A stretch of DNA of 64,000 bases from Gammaproteobacteria bacterium (GTDB taxonomy: Bacteria > Pseudomonadota > Gammaproteobacteria > Ga0077554 > Ga007554). Position 1 is the first letter of the stretch; every line of letters starts with the position of its first letter. Both the position numbers and the translations under genes were made by a program. Of the stretch, positions 10,730 through 20,856 are shown piece after piece. The notes under the pieces were generated by a model. The model was not told where the DNA came from, did not search any database, and saw nothing but the letters and a program-made list of their open reading frames with translations. The stretch is from contig JAKFXX010000028.1 in assembly GCA_021731145.1 (NCBI GenBank), positions 25,659 through 89,658 of the forward strand, in the 5' to 3' direction.

Positions 10730-11916
10730 GTGCGCTTATTTGTGGCCTCATCCACTCTGAGCACAGCGGCTTCGCGCGCCAGCGCGTCATCGGCCAGAAT
10801 AACCTCAAGGCTGATGGCCTCGCGCGTCGGCACATCGGCAAGCACACGTTCAATCACGGCGGGGATAGCGGTGAACGGCAGCTTGCCATCAAGGAAAGAG
10901 GCGACCGCAACTTCATTGGCCGCATTGAGAATCGCCGTGGCAGTGCCCCCCGCCTGCATCGCTTCGTAGGCGAGGCGCAGACAAGGAAAACGGGACACAT
11001 CAGGCCGTTCAAAGTCCAGCCGCGCGACATCAAAGAGGCTTAAAGGGGCGGCCCCGGATTCGATGCGCTGCGGCCAAGCCAGGGCATGGGCGATGGGCGT
11101 GCGCATATCCGGGCTGCCAAGCTGGGCCAGTATCGAGCCGTCGGCATATTCGACCATGGAGTGAATCACGCTTTGCGGATGCAAGACCACCTGAATCCTG
11201 TCCGGACTGGCATTGAACAACCAGCAGGCCTCGATCACCTCCAGGCCCTTGTTCATCATGGTGGCGGAATCGACGGATATCTTGCGCCCCATCACCCAAT
11301 TCGGGTGGGCGCAGGCCTGGTCCGGTGTGACATGATGCAGTTCGGAAAGAGGAATAGTGCGAAACGGCCCGCCCGAGGCGGTCAGCAGTATGCGCCGTAT
11401 CCCGGCGGCATCCAGACCAGCGGACAGGTCAGTCGGCAGGCATTGAAAAATCGCATTATGCTCGCTGTCCACAGGCAGCAATTCGACGTTGTTCGCACGG
11501 ACCTCATCCATGAAAATCCGGCCCGCCATGACCAGCGCTTCCTTGTTGGCCAGCAGCACACGTTTGCCCGCGCGCACTGCGGCGAGCGTGGGCAACAGAC
11601 CGGCGGCGCCGACAATAGCGGCCATCACATACGCCACCTGGGGCAGGGCTGCGACGGTTTCCAGCCCTGCCAGTCCGGCCAGCACCTGGATCCCTGGAGC
11701 CGTTGCGCGTAACCGCTCATGCAGGCGCTGCGCCGCATTGGCATCCGCCATTACCGCATATTCGGGCTGATGCGCAAGACATTGTTCGTACAAGCGTTCC
11801 ACATCGGAATTCGCTGTCAGGGCAACGACGCGGTAACGCTCAGGATGACGCGACAACACGTCGAGCGTGCTGACGCCAATGGAGCCGGTGGCGCCAAGTA
11901 CAGTAACGCCGTACAT
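10726..11916 (-). CDS. dxr: 1-deoxy-D-xylulose-5-phosphate reductoisomerase
   Basis: Second enzyme of the MEP isoprenoid pathway, which supplies the isoprenyl diphosphates used by UppS encoded in the same operon. With the start at 11916 the protein begins [20 protein letters not shown], the NADPH-binding fold, and is 396 residues, the normal length. Other marks are [26 protein letters not shown] (metal site) and [20 protein letters not shown]. The frame stays open another 51 codons upstream, but those codons translate repeated DNA and are not family sequence. No strong ribosome-binding site precedes 11916, so the start is the least certain part. Confidence 0.95.
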   Translation of the reverse strand: MYGVTVLGATGSIGVSTLDVLSRHPERYRVVALTANSDVERLYEQCLAHQPEYAVMADANAAQRLHERLRATAPGIQVLAGLAGLETVAALPQVAYVMAAIVGAAGLLPTLAAVRAGKRVLLANKEALVMAGRIFMDEVRANNVELLPVDSEHNAIFQCLPTDLSAGLDAAGIRRILLTASGGPFRTIPLSELHHVTPDQACAHPNWVMGRKISVDSATMMNKGLEVIEACWLFNASPDRIQVVLHPQSVIHSMVEYADGSILAQLGSPDMRTPIAHALAWPQRIESGAAPLSLFDVARLDFERPDVSRFPCLRLAYEAMQAGGTATAILNAANEVAVASFLDGKLPFTAIPAVIERVLADVPTREAISLEVILADDALAREAAVLRVDEATNKRT

Positions 11917-12060
11917 GGATGTACAAGTGTCACCAGAGGCAGGAGGCCGGGAGTGACCGCCGTACTTGGATGTACACGTGTCACCAGAGGGCCGCTCCAG
12001 CGCATCGTGCGCTCGCGGCACTTGTCCATCCATGGACAGCGCAGGAGGCCGGGAGTGACC
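11909..12060. repeat. Composite tandem repeat between cdsA and dxr
   Basis: On the plus strand a unit starting CCGTACATGGATGTACAAG (11909) and running through GTGTCACCAGAGG, then GCAGGAGGCCGGGAGTGACC, is followed at 11960 by a second, interrupted copy: CCGTACTTGGATGTACACG and GTGTCACCAGAGG, about 50 bp of other sequence, then GCAGGAGGCCGGGAGTGACC again at 12041-12060. The inserted 50 bp ends with GTCCATCCATGGACA, itself palindromic. The dxr start codon lies inside the first unit. It looks like a repeat expansion in the operon spacer; function unknown. Confidence 0.75.
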
Positions 12061-12065
12061 TCCGA

Positions 12066-12884
12066 TCAACGCAGCATCCCCAGCAACAGCAAACCTGTCA
12101 GGAATATCGGCGCGGCGGCGGTCAGGCTGTCAATCCGGTCGAGCACGCCGCCATGGCCTGGCAGCAACTTGCCGCTGTCCTTTACACCGGCGCGCCGCTT
12201 GAACATGCTCTCCAGAAGATCGCCCGCGATTGAAAAAGCCACCGTGATCACGCACAGCGCCACAAACGCAGGCAGCATGACCGGGTCAACCTCCAGCAGC
12301 CTGGCGCCTGCCAGGCCCATCACCATGGTCATCGCCAGCGCCCCCCACACACCCTCCCAGGTCTTGCCGGGGCTGATATTCGAGGCCAGTTTGTGGCTAC
12401 CCCACAGGCGTCCGGCAAAATAGGCACCCGAATCAGCTACCCAAACCAGCACCATGAGGAACAAAACATACTTGGGCCCATAGGACTCACTGCCATGCAA
12501 TACAACCAGAGCCATCCAGGCGGGCACCAGTGTCAGCACCCCCGCCCCGCCTGCTGTCACGATATTGGCCTGTACAGAAACAGGGCGGATGTTGAACCTT
12601 AGCATCCATGCAATCGCCACAAGCCACCACACCGCGCCAACCGATGCACCGGCCAGCATGCCGCCCGGCAGAGTACCGCCAAACCACATGAGAGGAATCG
12701 CTATCAGGATATACATCAGCCGGTCGGTAGACTCGGCAATACCCATCAAGCCGGCCCACTCCCAGAAACCAGCAATGACAATCACCGCCAGCAGCAATGC
12801 AAATACCGTGTTGGGCAGCGCGAGAACCCCCCATACAACCAGAGGAATGAGAATGGCTGCAGTAAGCAAACGTTGTTTAAGCAC
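12066..12884 (-). CDS. cdsA: Phosphatidate cytidylyltransferase CdsA
   Basis: Integral membrane enzyme that makes CDP-diacylglycerol from phosphatidate and CTP. The start is taken as GTG at 12884 ([20 protein letters not shown]); it overlaps the uppS stop codon, with AAGGAAACAAG just upstream. A longer open frame upstream to 13070 lies inside uppS and is not family sequence. Multiple hydrophobic helices are followed by the signature ([14 protein letters not shown] ... [20 protein letters not shown] then [13 protein letters not shown]). The 272-residue length is normal. Confidence 0.95.
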   Translation of the reverse strand: MLKQRLLTAAILIPLVVWGVLALPNTVFALLLAVIVIAGFWEWAGLMGIAESTDRLMYILIAIPLMWFGGTLPGGMLAGASVGAVWWLVAIAWMLRFNIRPVSVQANIVTAGGAGVLTLVPAWMALVVLHGSESYGPKYVLFLMVLVWVADSGAYFAGRLWGSHKLASNISPGKTWEGVWGALAMTMVMGLAGARLLEVDPVMLPAFVALCVITVAFSIAGDLLESMFKRRAGVKDSGKLLPGHGGVLDRIDSLTAAAPIFLTGLLLLGMLR

Positions 12885-13647
12885 CCTTGTTTCCTTGTTC
12901 CTGCTCCACCTGCTCACTGGTGCGCCCAAAACGACGTTGACGTTTTGAAAAAGAGGCCAGCGCATCCTCAAAGATCCGCCCGTCAAAATCCGGCCACAAT
13001 GTTTCGGTAAAATAAAATTCCGTGTAGGCCAGTTGCCACAACAGAAAATTGCTGATGCGCTCTTCTCCACCCGTGCGTATGAATAAATCGGGATCAGGCA
13101 GGCCGTGCAGCGCCATATGTTGCTCCAGGATTTCTTCCGTGACTTGGGGTGCGTGCAATTGCCCTGTTTCGACTTTATGCGCTACAGCACGGGCGGCCTG
13201 CGTGATATCCCAGCGGCCGCCATAGTTTGCCGCGACAACCAGCGTCAAGCCAGTGTTGTCAGCGGTACGCTGTTCCGCCGCGATAATTTTCTCCTGCAGC
13301 TTCACGGAAAAGGCGCTGCGCTCGCCAATGACTTTCAAGCGCACATTGTTCTCATGCAGGCGCTTGGTCTCGCGTTCCAGGGCGGTCATAAACAGGTCCA
13401 TCAACAACCCGACTTCCGAGGGAGGGCGGCGCCAGTTTTCGCTACTGAACGCGAACAGCGTCAACACCTCGATACCACGTTGGCCGCAGGCCTGAACCAT
13501 GTTGCGTACCGCTTCCACACCAGCGCGGTGGCCGGCAATGCGCGGCAGAAAACGCTTCTTGGCCCAGCGTCCATTGCCATCCATGATGATCGCCACATGG
13601 CGGGGGAGGAATGCGGCTGGATGAGTATTATTTGCCGTCGTAGACAT
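12877..13647 (-). CDS. uppS: Undecaprenyl diphosphate synthase (UppS/IspU)
   Basis: A 256-residue cis-prenyltransferase that makes the C55 lipid carrier for peptidoglycan and polysaccharide synthesis, which also feeds the exopolysaccharide locus in this window. The catalytic Asp is in [16 protein letters not shown], followed by [21 protein letters not shown] and the C-terminal signature [20 protein letters not shown] and [10 protein letters not shown]. It lies 96 bp downstream of frr and overlaps cdsA. Confidence 0.97.
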   Translation of the reverse strand: MSTTANNTHPAAFLPRHVAIIMDGNGRWAKKRFLPRIAGHRAGVEAVRNMVQACGQRGIEVLTLFAFSSENWRRPPSEVGLLMDLFMTALERETKRLHENNVRLKVIGERSAFSVKLQEKIIAAEQRTADNTGLTLVVAANYGGRWDITQAARAVAHKVETGQLHAPQVTEEILEQHMALHGLPDPDLFIRTGGEERISNFLLWQLAYTEFYFTETLWPDFDGRIFEDALASFSKRQRRFGRTSEQVEQEQGNKGA

Positions 13648-13743
13648 GCCTGCACAAAATTGGTGGGAGAAGCGCGGGATAACTGCACGCAGATCAGGGG
13701 GCCAGGGGCAAGCCCTACACTGCCAGCCCCCAGCCCTGCTTTT

Positions 13744-14301
13744 TTAAATCTCCATCAGATCGGTCTCTTTGGCCGCCAATGCCTTGTCCACTTCAGTGAT
13801 GTATTTGTCCGTCAACTTTTGAATTTCATCCTGCGCCCGGCGTTCCTCATCTTCGGAGATCTCTTTCTTTTTGAGCAACTCTTTCAGCTCGGCATTCGAA
13901 TCACGGCGAATGTTACGGATAGCGACCTTGCCCGTCTCCGCCTCGGCGCGCACCACCTTGATCATGTCGCGGCGGCGCTCTTCAGTCAACGCTGGCAAAG
14001 GCACGCGGATGGTACCGCTGGCGCTGGAGGGATTGAGACCGAGATTGGAGTTCAGAATCGCCTTTTCAATGACGGGAACCATGTTTTTGTCCCACGGTGC
14101 CACGGTCAGCGTGCGTGAATCGCTCACGGTGACGTTGGCGGCCTGCCCCACCGGCACCTCATTTCCGTAAAAAGACACCATCACATGATCCAGCAAGCTG
14201 GGATGGGCGCGCCCGGTACGCACCTTGGTCAGCTCATCTTTAAGCGCATCAATGCTCTTGGTCATGCGGGCAATGGCGCTCTTTTTAATGTCGTCTATCA
14301 T
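13744..14301 (-). CDS. frr: Ribosome recycling factor
   Basis: A 185-residue tRNA-shaped protein that, with EF-G, splits post-termination ribosomes. It shows the family pattern from residue 2 ([20 protein letters not shown]), with [15 protein letters not shown], the hinge region and the C-terminal [20 protein letters not shown]. Its start codon overlaps the pyrH stop by 4 bp. The standard order rpsB-tsf-pyrH-frr is intact. Confidence 0.98.
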   Translation of the reverse strand: MIDDIKKSAIARMTKSIDALKDELTKVRTGRAHPSLLDHVMVSFYGNEVPVGQAANVTVSDSRTLTVAPWDKNMVPVIEKAILNSNLGLNPSSASGTIRVPLPALTEERRRDMIKVVRAEAETGKVAIRNIRRDSNAELKELLKKKEISEDEERRAQDEIQKLTDKYITEVDKALAAKETDLMEI

Positions 14302-15032
14302 TTTGCCTCTCCTTCTACAAGCGTACCCTCATCCTCACCCATGACGATGCAGCGCAACGCGCCAGGTTTGTTCATATCAAACACCCGCAGCGGCATATGA
14401 TGATCCCTGCATAGCACAATCGCGGTAACGTCCATCACCATCAGCTTGCGCTCCAGAACTTCATCATACGTCATGCGTTCATAGCGCACGGCATCAGGAT
14501 GCTTCATGGGATCCGCCGAATAGACACCATCCACCTTGGTAGCCTTGAGCAAAAGCTGCGCGCCAATTTCGATGGCGCGCAAACTGGCGGCCGAGTCCGT
14601 GGTGAAAAAGGGGTTGCCGGTGCCGGCGGCAAAAATCACCACCCGCCCCTTTTCCAGATGACGGATGGCGCGGCGGCGGATATAGTCCTCACAGATCTGG
14701 TTGATCTTGATGGCTGACATGACGCGCGTAAATACACCCTGATGTTCCAGCGCGTCCTGCATGGCCAAGGCATTCATAATGGTGGCCAGCATCCCCATGT
14801 GATCGCCGGTGACCCGATCCATGCCCGCGTCCGCCAGACCGGCGCCACGGAACAGATTGCCGCCGCCGACCACCAAGCCAACCTGAACACCCATCTGCAC
14901 CAGCTCACGCACTTCAGCCGCGACACGATTCATAACATCAGGACTGATGCCAAACTCACCATCGCCCATCAACGCCTCGCCGCTGAGTTTCAGCAGGATG
15001 CGCTGGAATGCAGGTTTTGGGGCAACAGTCAC
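14298..15032 (-). CDS. pyrH: UMP kinase
   Basis: A 244-residue hexameric amino-acid-kinase-fold enzyme that phosphorylates UMP to UDP and is subject to GTP/UTP control in relatives. Motifs seen: [61 protein letters not shown] and the C-terminal [11 protein letters not shown]. The start is GTG at 15032 with GGAGG 8 nt upstream, 4 bp after the tsf stop, and it overlaps frr. Confidence 0.98.
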   Translation of the reverse strand: MTVAPKPAFQRILLKLSGEALMGDGEFGISPDVMNRVAAEVRELVQMGVQVGLVVGGGNLFRGAGLADAGMDRVTGDHMGMLATIMNALAMQDALEHQGVFTRVMSAIKINQICEDYIRRRAIRHLEKGRVVIFAAGTGNPFFTTDSAASLRAIEIGAQLLLKATKVDGVYSADPMKHPDAVRYERMTYDEVLERKLMVMDVTAIVLCRDHHMPLRVFDMNKPGALRCIVMGEDEGTLVEGEAK

Positions 15033-15035
15033 TCG

Positions 15036-15923
15036 TCAGCCTCCACGCACCTGAGCCATCACCTCGGCAGCGAAGTCTTCCTGCTTCTTCTCGATGCCCT
15101 CGCCCACTTCAAAACGCTGGAAACGCACTACTTTCGCGTTGGCATCCTGCAACAGTTTCTCGACGGTCACATCGGGATTCTTGACGAAGGGCTGGCCCAC
15201 CAGGGTGATTTCGGCCAGGAATTTCTGGATGCGCCCACTGATCATCTTTTCAATGATATTGTCGGGCTTGCCGCTTTCCGCAGCCTGAGCGCGGAAAATT
15301 TCCTTTTCCTTCTCGACGATATCAGCCGGTACTTCGTCGGGCGAGACACACACCGGCTTGCTGGCGGCAACGTGCATGGCGATATCCTTGGCCAGGGCGG
15401 CATTACCCCCTTGCAACTCCACCAGCACGCCGATACGGCCACCATGCAGATAGGAGCCGACCACACCGCCGCTTGCGGCCATCGTTACAAAACGGCGCAC
15501 ACTGATGTTCTCGCCGATTTTGGCAACCATTTCCTGGCGCGTGGTGTTAATGCTCTTGTCGCTGCCCTTTTCCAGAGGCAAGCTCATCAAGGCGTCCAGA
15601 TCGGCAGGTTCGCCAGCCAGAGCCTGTTTCGCCACATGGGCGGCAAAACTCACAAAATCGTCACCCTTGCCAACGAAATCGGTTTCACAGTTAACTTCCA
15701 CCATGGCGCCCTGGGTTGCATCACCGTTAAGCTGGATGACTACACACCCTTCAGCAGCGACGCGGCCCGCTTTTTTGTCCGCCTTGGCAAGGCCGGACTT
15801 ACGCATTGTTTCAACAGCAGTGTCGATATCGCCGTTGGCCTCAACCAAAGCCTTTTTGCACTCCATCATTCCGGAGCCAGTACGTTCGCGCAGCTCTTTT
15901 ACCAGCGCAGCTGTAATTTCCAT
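15036..15923 (-). CDS. tsf: Elongation factor Ts
   Basis: Guanine-nucleotide exchange factor for EF-Tu. The start is chosen at 15923 because GGAGA lies about 8 nt upstream and the product then begins [20 protein letters not shown] as in relatives; an in-frame ATG five codons earlier is less likely. The protein (295 residues) has the UBA-like N-domain ([20 protein letters not shown]), the core with [12 protein letters not shown] and [17 protein letters not shown], and the coiled-coil and C-terminal module. It follows rpsB after a spacer containing a strong hairpin. Confidence 0.97.
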   Translation of the reverse strand: MEITAALVKELRERTGSGMMECKKALVEANGDIDTAVETMRKSGLAKADKKAGRVAAEGCVVIQLNGDATQGAMVEVNCETDFVGKGDDFVSFAAHVAKQALAGEPADLDALMSLPLEKGSDKSINTTRQEMVAKIGENISVRRFVTMAASGGVVGSYLHGGRIGVLVELQGGNAALAKDIAMHVAASKPVCVSPDEVPADIVEKEKEIFRAQAAESGKPDNIIEKMISGRIQKFLAEITLVGQPFVKNPDVTVEKLLQDANAKVVRFQRFEVGEGIEKKQEDFAAEVMAQVRGG

Positions 15924-15969
15924 GATCAAGTTCTCCACTTAAACTTAACAAATACACCAAACATAGTCA

Positions 15970-15995
15970 GAGGGGCGCCATCCATTGCGCCCCTC
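15970..15995 (-). terminator. Hairpin between rpsB and tsf
   Basis: GAGGGGCGC (15970-15978) and GCGCCCCTC (15987-15995) form a perfect 9-bp stem with an 8-nt loop in the rpsB-tsf spacer. There is no T-run after it on the minus strand, so it is more likely an attenuator or RNA-processing/stability element than a full terminator. A smaller AACCG/CGGTT hairpin lies between it and the rpsB stop. Confidence 0.6.
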
Positions 15996-16025
15996 GTTCT
16001 GCCCTAACCGGATACGGTTCCGGTG

Positions 16026-16841
16026 TTACTCTGCGGCGTCAGCCGACTTTCTGACCGGCTTCTTCGCCATAGCCGCCTTAGCAGGCTTTTTCGGCGCCCT
16101 GGCGGGCTGTCCTTCTTCATCCATTTCGATAAACTCGTCGGCACCGCCGGTCGAAACCATCGTAGCGCGCGCTTCGAGAACGGCATCCGCCGCAGCGCGT
16201 GCATACAACTGGATGGCACGGATCGAGTCATCATTGCCCGGGATGGGGTAATCTATGCCGTTGGGGTCATTGTTGGTGTCGACAATGCCGATGACCGGAA
16301 CGCCCAGCTTGGTCGCCTCGCTCACGGCATTCTTTTCATGCCCGACATCGATCACAAACAGCGCGTCGGGGACGCCCTTCATATTCTTGATGCCGCCCAG
16401 GCTGCGTTCCAGCTTCTCCAGCTCGCGCATGTAGCCCAGAGCCTCGCGCTTGTTGAAGCGGTTGATGCTGCCGTCCTGTACCATCGCATCCAAGTCCTTG
16501 AGGCGCTTGATGGATTGCTTGATGGTCTTGAAGTTGGTCAACATGCCACCCAACCAGCGCTGATCGACATAAGGCATGCCGCAGCGGGCGGCTTCTTCCT
16601 TAACCACTTCCTGCGCCGCACGCTTGGTGCCGACAAACAGGACAGTACCCTTGCGGGCTGCCAGGCTGCTGATGAAATTCATGCCGTCGTTAAACATCGG
16701 CAGGGTTTTTTCGAGATTGATGACGTGGATCTTGTTGCGGTCACCGAAGATGTACTGCGCCATCCGGGGGTGCCAGTAGCGGGTCTGGTGGCCGAAATGA
16801 ACACCAGCCTCCAACATGTCACGCATGGAAACATTTGCCAT
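16026..16841 (-). CDS. rpsB: 30S ribosomal protein S2
   Basis: Protein S2 of the small subunit, the last-assembling partner of bS1. The start at 16841 is supported by TTGGAGT about 9 nt upstream and by the family N-terminus ([20 protein letters not shown]). Characteristic segments include [25 protein letters not shown] and [15 protein letters not shown]. The protein is 271 residues, about 30 more than E. coli S2, owing to a Lys/Ala/Pro-rich basic tail (from about residue 243). It is first in the operon, preceded by a structured leader and its own promoter. Confidence 0.98.
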   Translation of the reverse strand: MANVSMRDMLEAGVHFGHQTRYWHPRMAQYIFGDRNKIHVINLEKTLPMFNDGMNFISSLAARKGTVLFVGTKRAAQEVVKEEAARCGMPYVDQRWLGGMLTNFKTIKQSIKRLKDLDAMVQDGSINRFNKREALGYMRELEKLERSLGGIKNMKGVPDALFVIDVGHEKNAVSEATKLGVPVIGIVDTNNDPNGIDYPIPGNDDSIRAIQLYARAAADAVLEARATMVSTGGADEFIEMDEEGQPARAPKKPAKAAMAKKPVRKSADAAE

Positions 16842-17028
16842 GATTTTGATACTCCAAAAGTTAGGGTTAATCCTCCATGCGCCCCATATATCAACCCGCC
16901 TGTTTATTGGTTCTGGCGGGCACCCTGACATATGTGACGGCGCATGTGTGATTTAATGCCTCTGAGGCAATGCGCCACAAAGGAACCGGGCCATGAACCC
17001 CGGCAATCTTCCGGGCTTCATGGCTTAG
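16842..17028 (-). promoter_or_regulatory. Structured rpsB 5' leader, candidate S2 autoregulatory RNA
   Basis: About 187 nt separate the predicted transcription start from the rpsB ATG. Read on the minus strand it contains three successive hairpins. The first (16990-17024) has an 8-bp GCCATGAA/TTCATGGC stem extended after one mismatch by CCCGG/CCGGG. The second (16939-16976) is nested: GGCGCAT/ATGCGCC enclosing the palindrome TGCCTCTGAGGCA. The third (16895-16920) is CCCGCC/GGCGGG with a 14-nt loop. In E. coli S2 represses rpsB-tsf through its 5'UTR; assignment here rests on position and structure, not on an alignment. Confidence 0.6.
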
Positions 17029-17034
17029 CTGCGT

Positions 17035-17064
17035 TTTATACCATAAAACCAAGTCATATCTCAA
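17035..17064 (-). promoter_or_regulatory. Predicted sigma-70 promoter for rpsB
   Basis: On the minus strand TTGAGA (17059-17064; five of six match to TTGACA) and TATAAA (17035-17040; five of six match to TATAAT) are separated by 18 bp. Transcription would start near 17028, immediately before the first hairpin of the leader. Strong hexamers fit a ribosomal-protein operon. Confidence 0.65.
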
Positions 17065-17153
17065 TCAATACAACCAAAAGAGTGGTTAAACGTTACTGGC
17101 AGACCGGCACCAATCACGGTAAGATGAGTTATTGATCTATCGAACCCCATATT

Positions 17154-17921
17154 ATGACTGTCTCTATCAAAACCCCTGAAGAAATTGAGAAAATGCGGCT
17201 TGCGGGCCGGCTTGCGGCGGATGTGCTGCATATGATCGCGCCCCATGTGCAGCCCGGCATTACCACAGATGAACTGAACCGCCTGTGCCACGAATACATT
17301 GTTAATGTGCAGCAGGCGATCCCCGCGCCGCTCAATTATCACGGCTTTCCAAAATCCATTTGCACCTCGCTCAATCATCAGGTGTGCCATGGCATTCCCA
17401 GTGATAAGGTGCTGAAAAGCGGTGATATCATCAATATCGACATCACCGTGATTAAGGATGCCTATCACGGTGATACCAGCAAGATGTTTTTTGTCGGGGA
17501 GCCATCGGTAGTCGCCAAACGGGTGGCGCGTATCAGCTATGAATGCATGCGTATCGGCATCGAGATGGTCAGGCCCGGTATACGCCTGGGTGACATCGGG
17601 TATGCCATTCAGAGCCACGCCGAGTCCAACAACTGCTCTGTCGTTCGTGAGTATTGTGGTCACGGCATCGGCCGCGTGTTTCACGAAGACCCCCAGGTAC
17701 TGCACTATGGCACGCCGGGCACCGGTTTGGCACTGGAGCCGGGAATGACATTCACCATCGAGCCGATGATCAATGCCGGAAAGCGCCACGTGAAGCTGCT
17801 GCCCGATGGCTGGACGGTGGTGACCAAGGATCGCAGCCTGTCGGCGCAATGGGAGCACACCGTGCTGGTCACCGATAGCGGTGTTGAAGTGTTGACCAAG
17901 CGGCCCGAGGATGACATCTAA
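17154..17921 (+). CDS. map: Type I methionine aminopeptidase
   Basis: A 255-residue dimetal enzyme that removes the initiator Met from nascent proteins. Family marks: ISIKTPEEIEKMRLAGRLAA-like start, YHGFPKSICTSLNHQVCHGI, the metal ligands in DITVIKDAYHGDTSKMF, the catalytic His region CGHGIGRVFHEDP, and the Glu ligands in FTIEPMINAG and AQWEHTVLV. It is divergent from rpsB, a common arrangement. A TAAGAT hexamer at 17120-17125 may be its -10 element. It overlaps glnD by 11 bp. Confidence 0.97.
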   Translation: MTVSIKTPEEIEKMRLAGRLAADVLHMIAPHVQPGITTDELNRLCHEYIVNVQQAIPAPLNYHGFPKSICTSLNHQVCHGIPSDKVLKSGDIINIDITVIKDAYHGDTSKMFFVGEPSVVAKRVARISYECMRIGIEMVRPGIRLGDIGYAIQSHAESNNCSVVREYCGHGIGRVFHEDPQVLHYGTPGTGLALEPGMTFTIEPMINAGKRHVKLLPDGWTVVTKDRSLSAQWEHTVLVTDSGVEVLTKRPEDDI

Positions 17922-20574
17922 CAACACCCCTCTGTTTGACAAAGCAGCCTTTGAAGATGCCCTGAACAAGGGCGGCAACTCTCTCCCGCTCTTCCGCGCC
18001 ACCCTGCAATCGGCCCATCAGGCGATTAAAGAACGCTTTCTCAATGGCGTGCCCGCTGCGGAACTGGTGCGCAGCCGTGCCGAAGCCATTGATTACTTTG
18101 TAATCCAGGCATGGCACCGGTTGGTCATCAATAACGGCAGCGATGATCTTGCCCTGGTGGCGGTGGGCGGCTATGGGCGCGGCGAACTCCACCCCGGCTC
18201 GGATATCGATCTGCTGGTGCTGCTGCGCGACAACAATCATCACATCTATCAGGAACGGCTCGAACGGTTTTTGGTGCTCCTCTGGGATATCGGCCTGGAG
18301 GTGGGGCATAGCGTGCGTTCGCTACAGGAATGCGTATCCGAGGCCGAGCGCGATATTACAGTGGCGACCAACCTCATGGAGGCGCGCCTGCTGGACGGGC
18401 CACAGCCGTTATTCGAGGCAATGCGCACCGCCACGGGTCCGGGACGGATCTGGCCTAGTCGGCGCTTTTTCGAGGCAAAATGGCAGGAGCAAACCGCCCG
18501 GCACGCCAAATATCACGACACGGCCTACAATCTGGAGCCGAACGTCAAGGAAGGACCAGGCGGGCTGCGCGACATCCAGATGATCGGCTGGGTGGCGAAG
18601 CGCCATTTTGGCGCCACCACCCTGCATGACCTGGTCGATCACGGATTCCTCACTGAATCCGAATATCAGGCGCTGATCGCAGGCCAGAACTTCCTCTGGC
18701 AGGTACGGTTCGCGCTGCATACCTTGACCGGTCGGCGCGAAGACAGACTGCTGTTTGATCACCAACACGCCCTGGCCCGGCAGTTCGGTTACCATGACGA
18801 GGAGCACCGGCTCGCCGTTGAGCAGTTCATGAAAGAGTATTACCGCACCATCATGGAGTTGAGCCGGCTCAACGAAATGCTGCTGCAACTCTTCCAGGAG
18901 GCCATCCTCTATGCGGACAGCGAGGTGGTGGTCGCGCCCATCAACAACCGCTTTCAGGCACGCAACGGATTCATCGAGGTAACGCACGACGGTGTGTTCC
19001 GGCGTTATCCTTTTGCCTTGCTGGAAGTCTTCCTGTTGCTGCAACAGCACCGGGAGTTAAAAGGTGTGCGCGCCACGACCATCCGCCTGATCCGCGACCA
19101 CCGCTACCTGATCAATGACACATTCCGTAATGACCTGCGCAACCGCAGCCTGTTCATGGAGATCATGCGCCAGCCGCAGGGCATCACCCACGAACTGCGG
19201 CGCATGAACCGCTACGGTGTGCTTGCCGCCTATGCGCCGATGTTCGGCGCTATCGTCGGCCAGATGCAATACGATTTATTCCACGTGTATACCGTGGACG
19301 AACATACTCTGATGGTGGTGCGCAACCTGCGCCGTTTAACAGTACCGGAATTCGCCCATGAGCTACCCCTGTGCAGCGACATTGTGCAGCGCATACCCAA
19401 ACCCGAGATCCTGAACCTGGCCGGTTTTTTTCATGACATCGCCAAGGGCCGCGGCGGAGATCATTCCGAACTCGGCGCGCATGATGCCATGGAGTTCTGC
19501 CTGCATCATGGAATGAGCCAGTATGATGCGCGCTTCGTCGGCTGGCTGGTAAAACACCACCTCATCATGTCCAGCACCGCGCAACGCAAGGACATCTCGG
19601 ATCCACAGGTGATCGCCGCCTTCGCCGCAACAGCCGGAGATCAGGTGCACCTGGATTACCTCTACCTGCTCACCGTGGCTGATATCCGCGGCACCAACCC
19701 GACGCTATGGAATAGCTGGAAAGATTCCCTGCTGACGGAACTCTACAAATCAACCAAGCGCGCGTTGCGGCGCGGCCTGGAGCATGTCATCGACAGCACA
19801 GAGCGGATCACCGGCGTCAAGCAGCAGGCGTCCGCCCTGTTAAAACAGCATGCGCTCGACGATGTATCGGTTGAAAAGCTATGGCATGAACTGGGCGATG
19901 ATTATTTTCTGCGCCACACCGCCGACGAAATCACCTGGCACAGCCAAGCCATCAGCCATTGCTCCCCGGCGGGTTTGCCGCTGGTCCTGGTGCGCCAGCA
20001 AACTCCGCGCGGCGGCACGGAAATCTTCATCCATACCTACGATCAGGACCATCTCTTTGCCACCACGACCCAGGTTCTTGACCAATTGGGGCTGACCATC
20101 GTTGATGCGCGCATCATCACATCACACAACGGTTTCACGCTGGACACCTACATAGTTCTGGAGGCGTCGGGAGAACCCATTGCCAATGCCTATCGAATTC
20201 AGGAGATTCTTGACACCCTCAAGCACCATCTTGGACAAGGCGGCGAAAAACTGACCCACGTCAGTCGGCGCCCGCCACGGCAGCTTAAATTCTTCCCAAC
20301 CCCCACTGAAATCACGTTTAGCGACGACGCGCGCAACCAGCGCACCGTTATGGAGTTAATTACTGCGGATCGGCCTGGGCTGCTCTCCCACATTGGGCGG
20401 GCTTTCATGGAATGCGATATACGCCTGCAAAATGCCAAAATCGCCACCTTCGGCGCGCGCGCCGAAGACGTGTTTTTTGTCACGGATCAAAATAATCAGG
20501 CATTACAATCAGAAGCACAGTTTGATTGCCTGCGCGAAACCCTCGTTAGCTATCTGGATAAAAAAGAGGGTTGA
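17911..20574 (+). CDS. glnD: PII uridylyltransferase / uridylyl-removing enzyme
   Basis: An 887-residue bifunctional nitrogen sensor that uridylylates or deuridylylates PII proteins according to the glutamine level. The N-terminal nucleotidyltransferase motif is present (VGGYGRGELHPGSDIDLLVL), followed by a PII-UTase linker domain. The HD hydrolase domain is at about residues 460-590 (LAGFFHDIAKGRGGDHSELG). Two C-terminal ACT domains follow (about 695-770 and 805-885, the second starting TVMELITADRPGLLSHIGRA). The gene is complete, but foreign sequence begins within a few bases of its stop codon. Confidence 0.98.
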   Translation: MTSNNTPLFDKAAFEDALNKGGNSLPLFRATLQSAHQAIKERFLNGVPAAELVRSRAEAIDYFVIQAWHRLVINNGSDDLALVAVGGYGRGELHPGSDIDLLVLLRDNNHHIYQERLERFLVLLWDIGLEVGHSVRSLQECVSEAERDITVATNLMEARLLDGPQPLFEAMRTATGPGRIWPSRRFFEAKWQEQTARHAKYHDTAYNLEPNVKEGPGGLRDIQMIGWVAKRHFGATTLHDLVDHGFLTESEYQALIAGQNFLWQVRFALHTLTGRREDRLLFDHQHALARQFGYHDEEHRLAVEQFMKEYYRTIMELSRLNEMLLQLFQEAILYADSEVVVAPINNRFQARNGFIEVTHDGVFRRYPFALLEVFLLLQQHRELKGVRATTIRLIRDHRYLINDTFRNDLRNRSLFMEIMRQPQGITHELRRMNRYGVLAAYAPMFGAIVGQMQYDLFHVYTVDEHTLMVVRNLRRLTVPEFAHELPLCSDIVQRIPKPEILNLAGFFHDIAKGRGGDHSELGAHDAMEFCLHHGMSQYDARFVGWLVKHHLIMSSTAQRKDISDPQVIAAFAATAGDQVHLDYLYLLTVADIRGTNPTLWNSWKDSLLTELYKSTKRALRRGLEHVIDSTERITGVKQQASALLKQHALDDVSVEKLWHELGDDYFLRHTADEITWHSQAISHCSPAGLPLVLVRQQTPRGGTEIFIHTYDQDHLFATTTQVLDQLGLTIVDARIITSHNGFTLDTYIVLEASGEPIANAYRIQEILDTLKHHLGQGGEKLTHVSRRPPRQLKFFPTPTEITFSDDARNQRTVMELITADRPGLLSHIGRAFMECDIRLQNAKIATFGARAEDVFFVTDQNNQALQSEAQFDCLRETLVSYLDKKEG

Positions 20575-20576
20575 AA

Positions 20577-20856
20577 CGATAATCAAGATGCGGCGGCGAC
20601 GTTCGGCCCAGTGCTGAGAGATGACGAGACCAGCCTCAATGGTCTTCCCGAGACCAACTTCGTCGGCGAGGATGACACCACGAGAAAGCGGGTTCTTACA
20701 GGCAAACAGCGCAGCCTCGACCTGATGCGGATTGAGGTCAACCTGCGAGTCCACCAGTGTGGTCGCCAGCGATTCCACTGTGCCGCTCGCCGCGCGACGA
20801 GTCAGCAGCCACGCGTAGTATTGGCTTTGGTATGGCGTGAGTAGCTGTTGTGTCAT
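20577..20856 (-). pseudogene. 5' remnant of a SNF2/DEAD-type helicase gene
   Basis: Starting at ATG 20856 the product begins TQQLLTPYQSQYYAWLLTRR and reaches a helicase motif I region (NPLSRGVILADEVGLGKTIE) with the Walker A lysine intact, then ERRRRILIIV, where motif Ia should follow. Homology stops near 20577. The frame then enters DNA antisense to glnD and ends at 20509. Only about 93 residues of what is normally a protein of several hundred to a thousand residues remain. Proteins with this N-terminus are usually SNF2-related helicases from defence or mobile islands, often beside a small HTH gene, as here. Confidence 0.7.

Noticed and set aside
11917..12069. N-terminal extension of Dxr up to 12069
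   Set aside because: The 51 codons translate a DNA repeat; Dxr homology starts at 11916.
12885..13070. N-terminal extension of CdsA up to 13070
   Set aside because: It lies wholly inside uppS and does not match CdsA proteins; the GTG at 12884 has a ribosome-binding site and family sequence.
14742..16007. Long plus-strand frame (421 codons) across pyrH and tsf
   Set aside because: It is exactly antisense to two strongly conserved genes; the length is a by-product of their codon bias and the product resembles no family.
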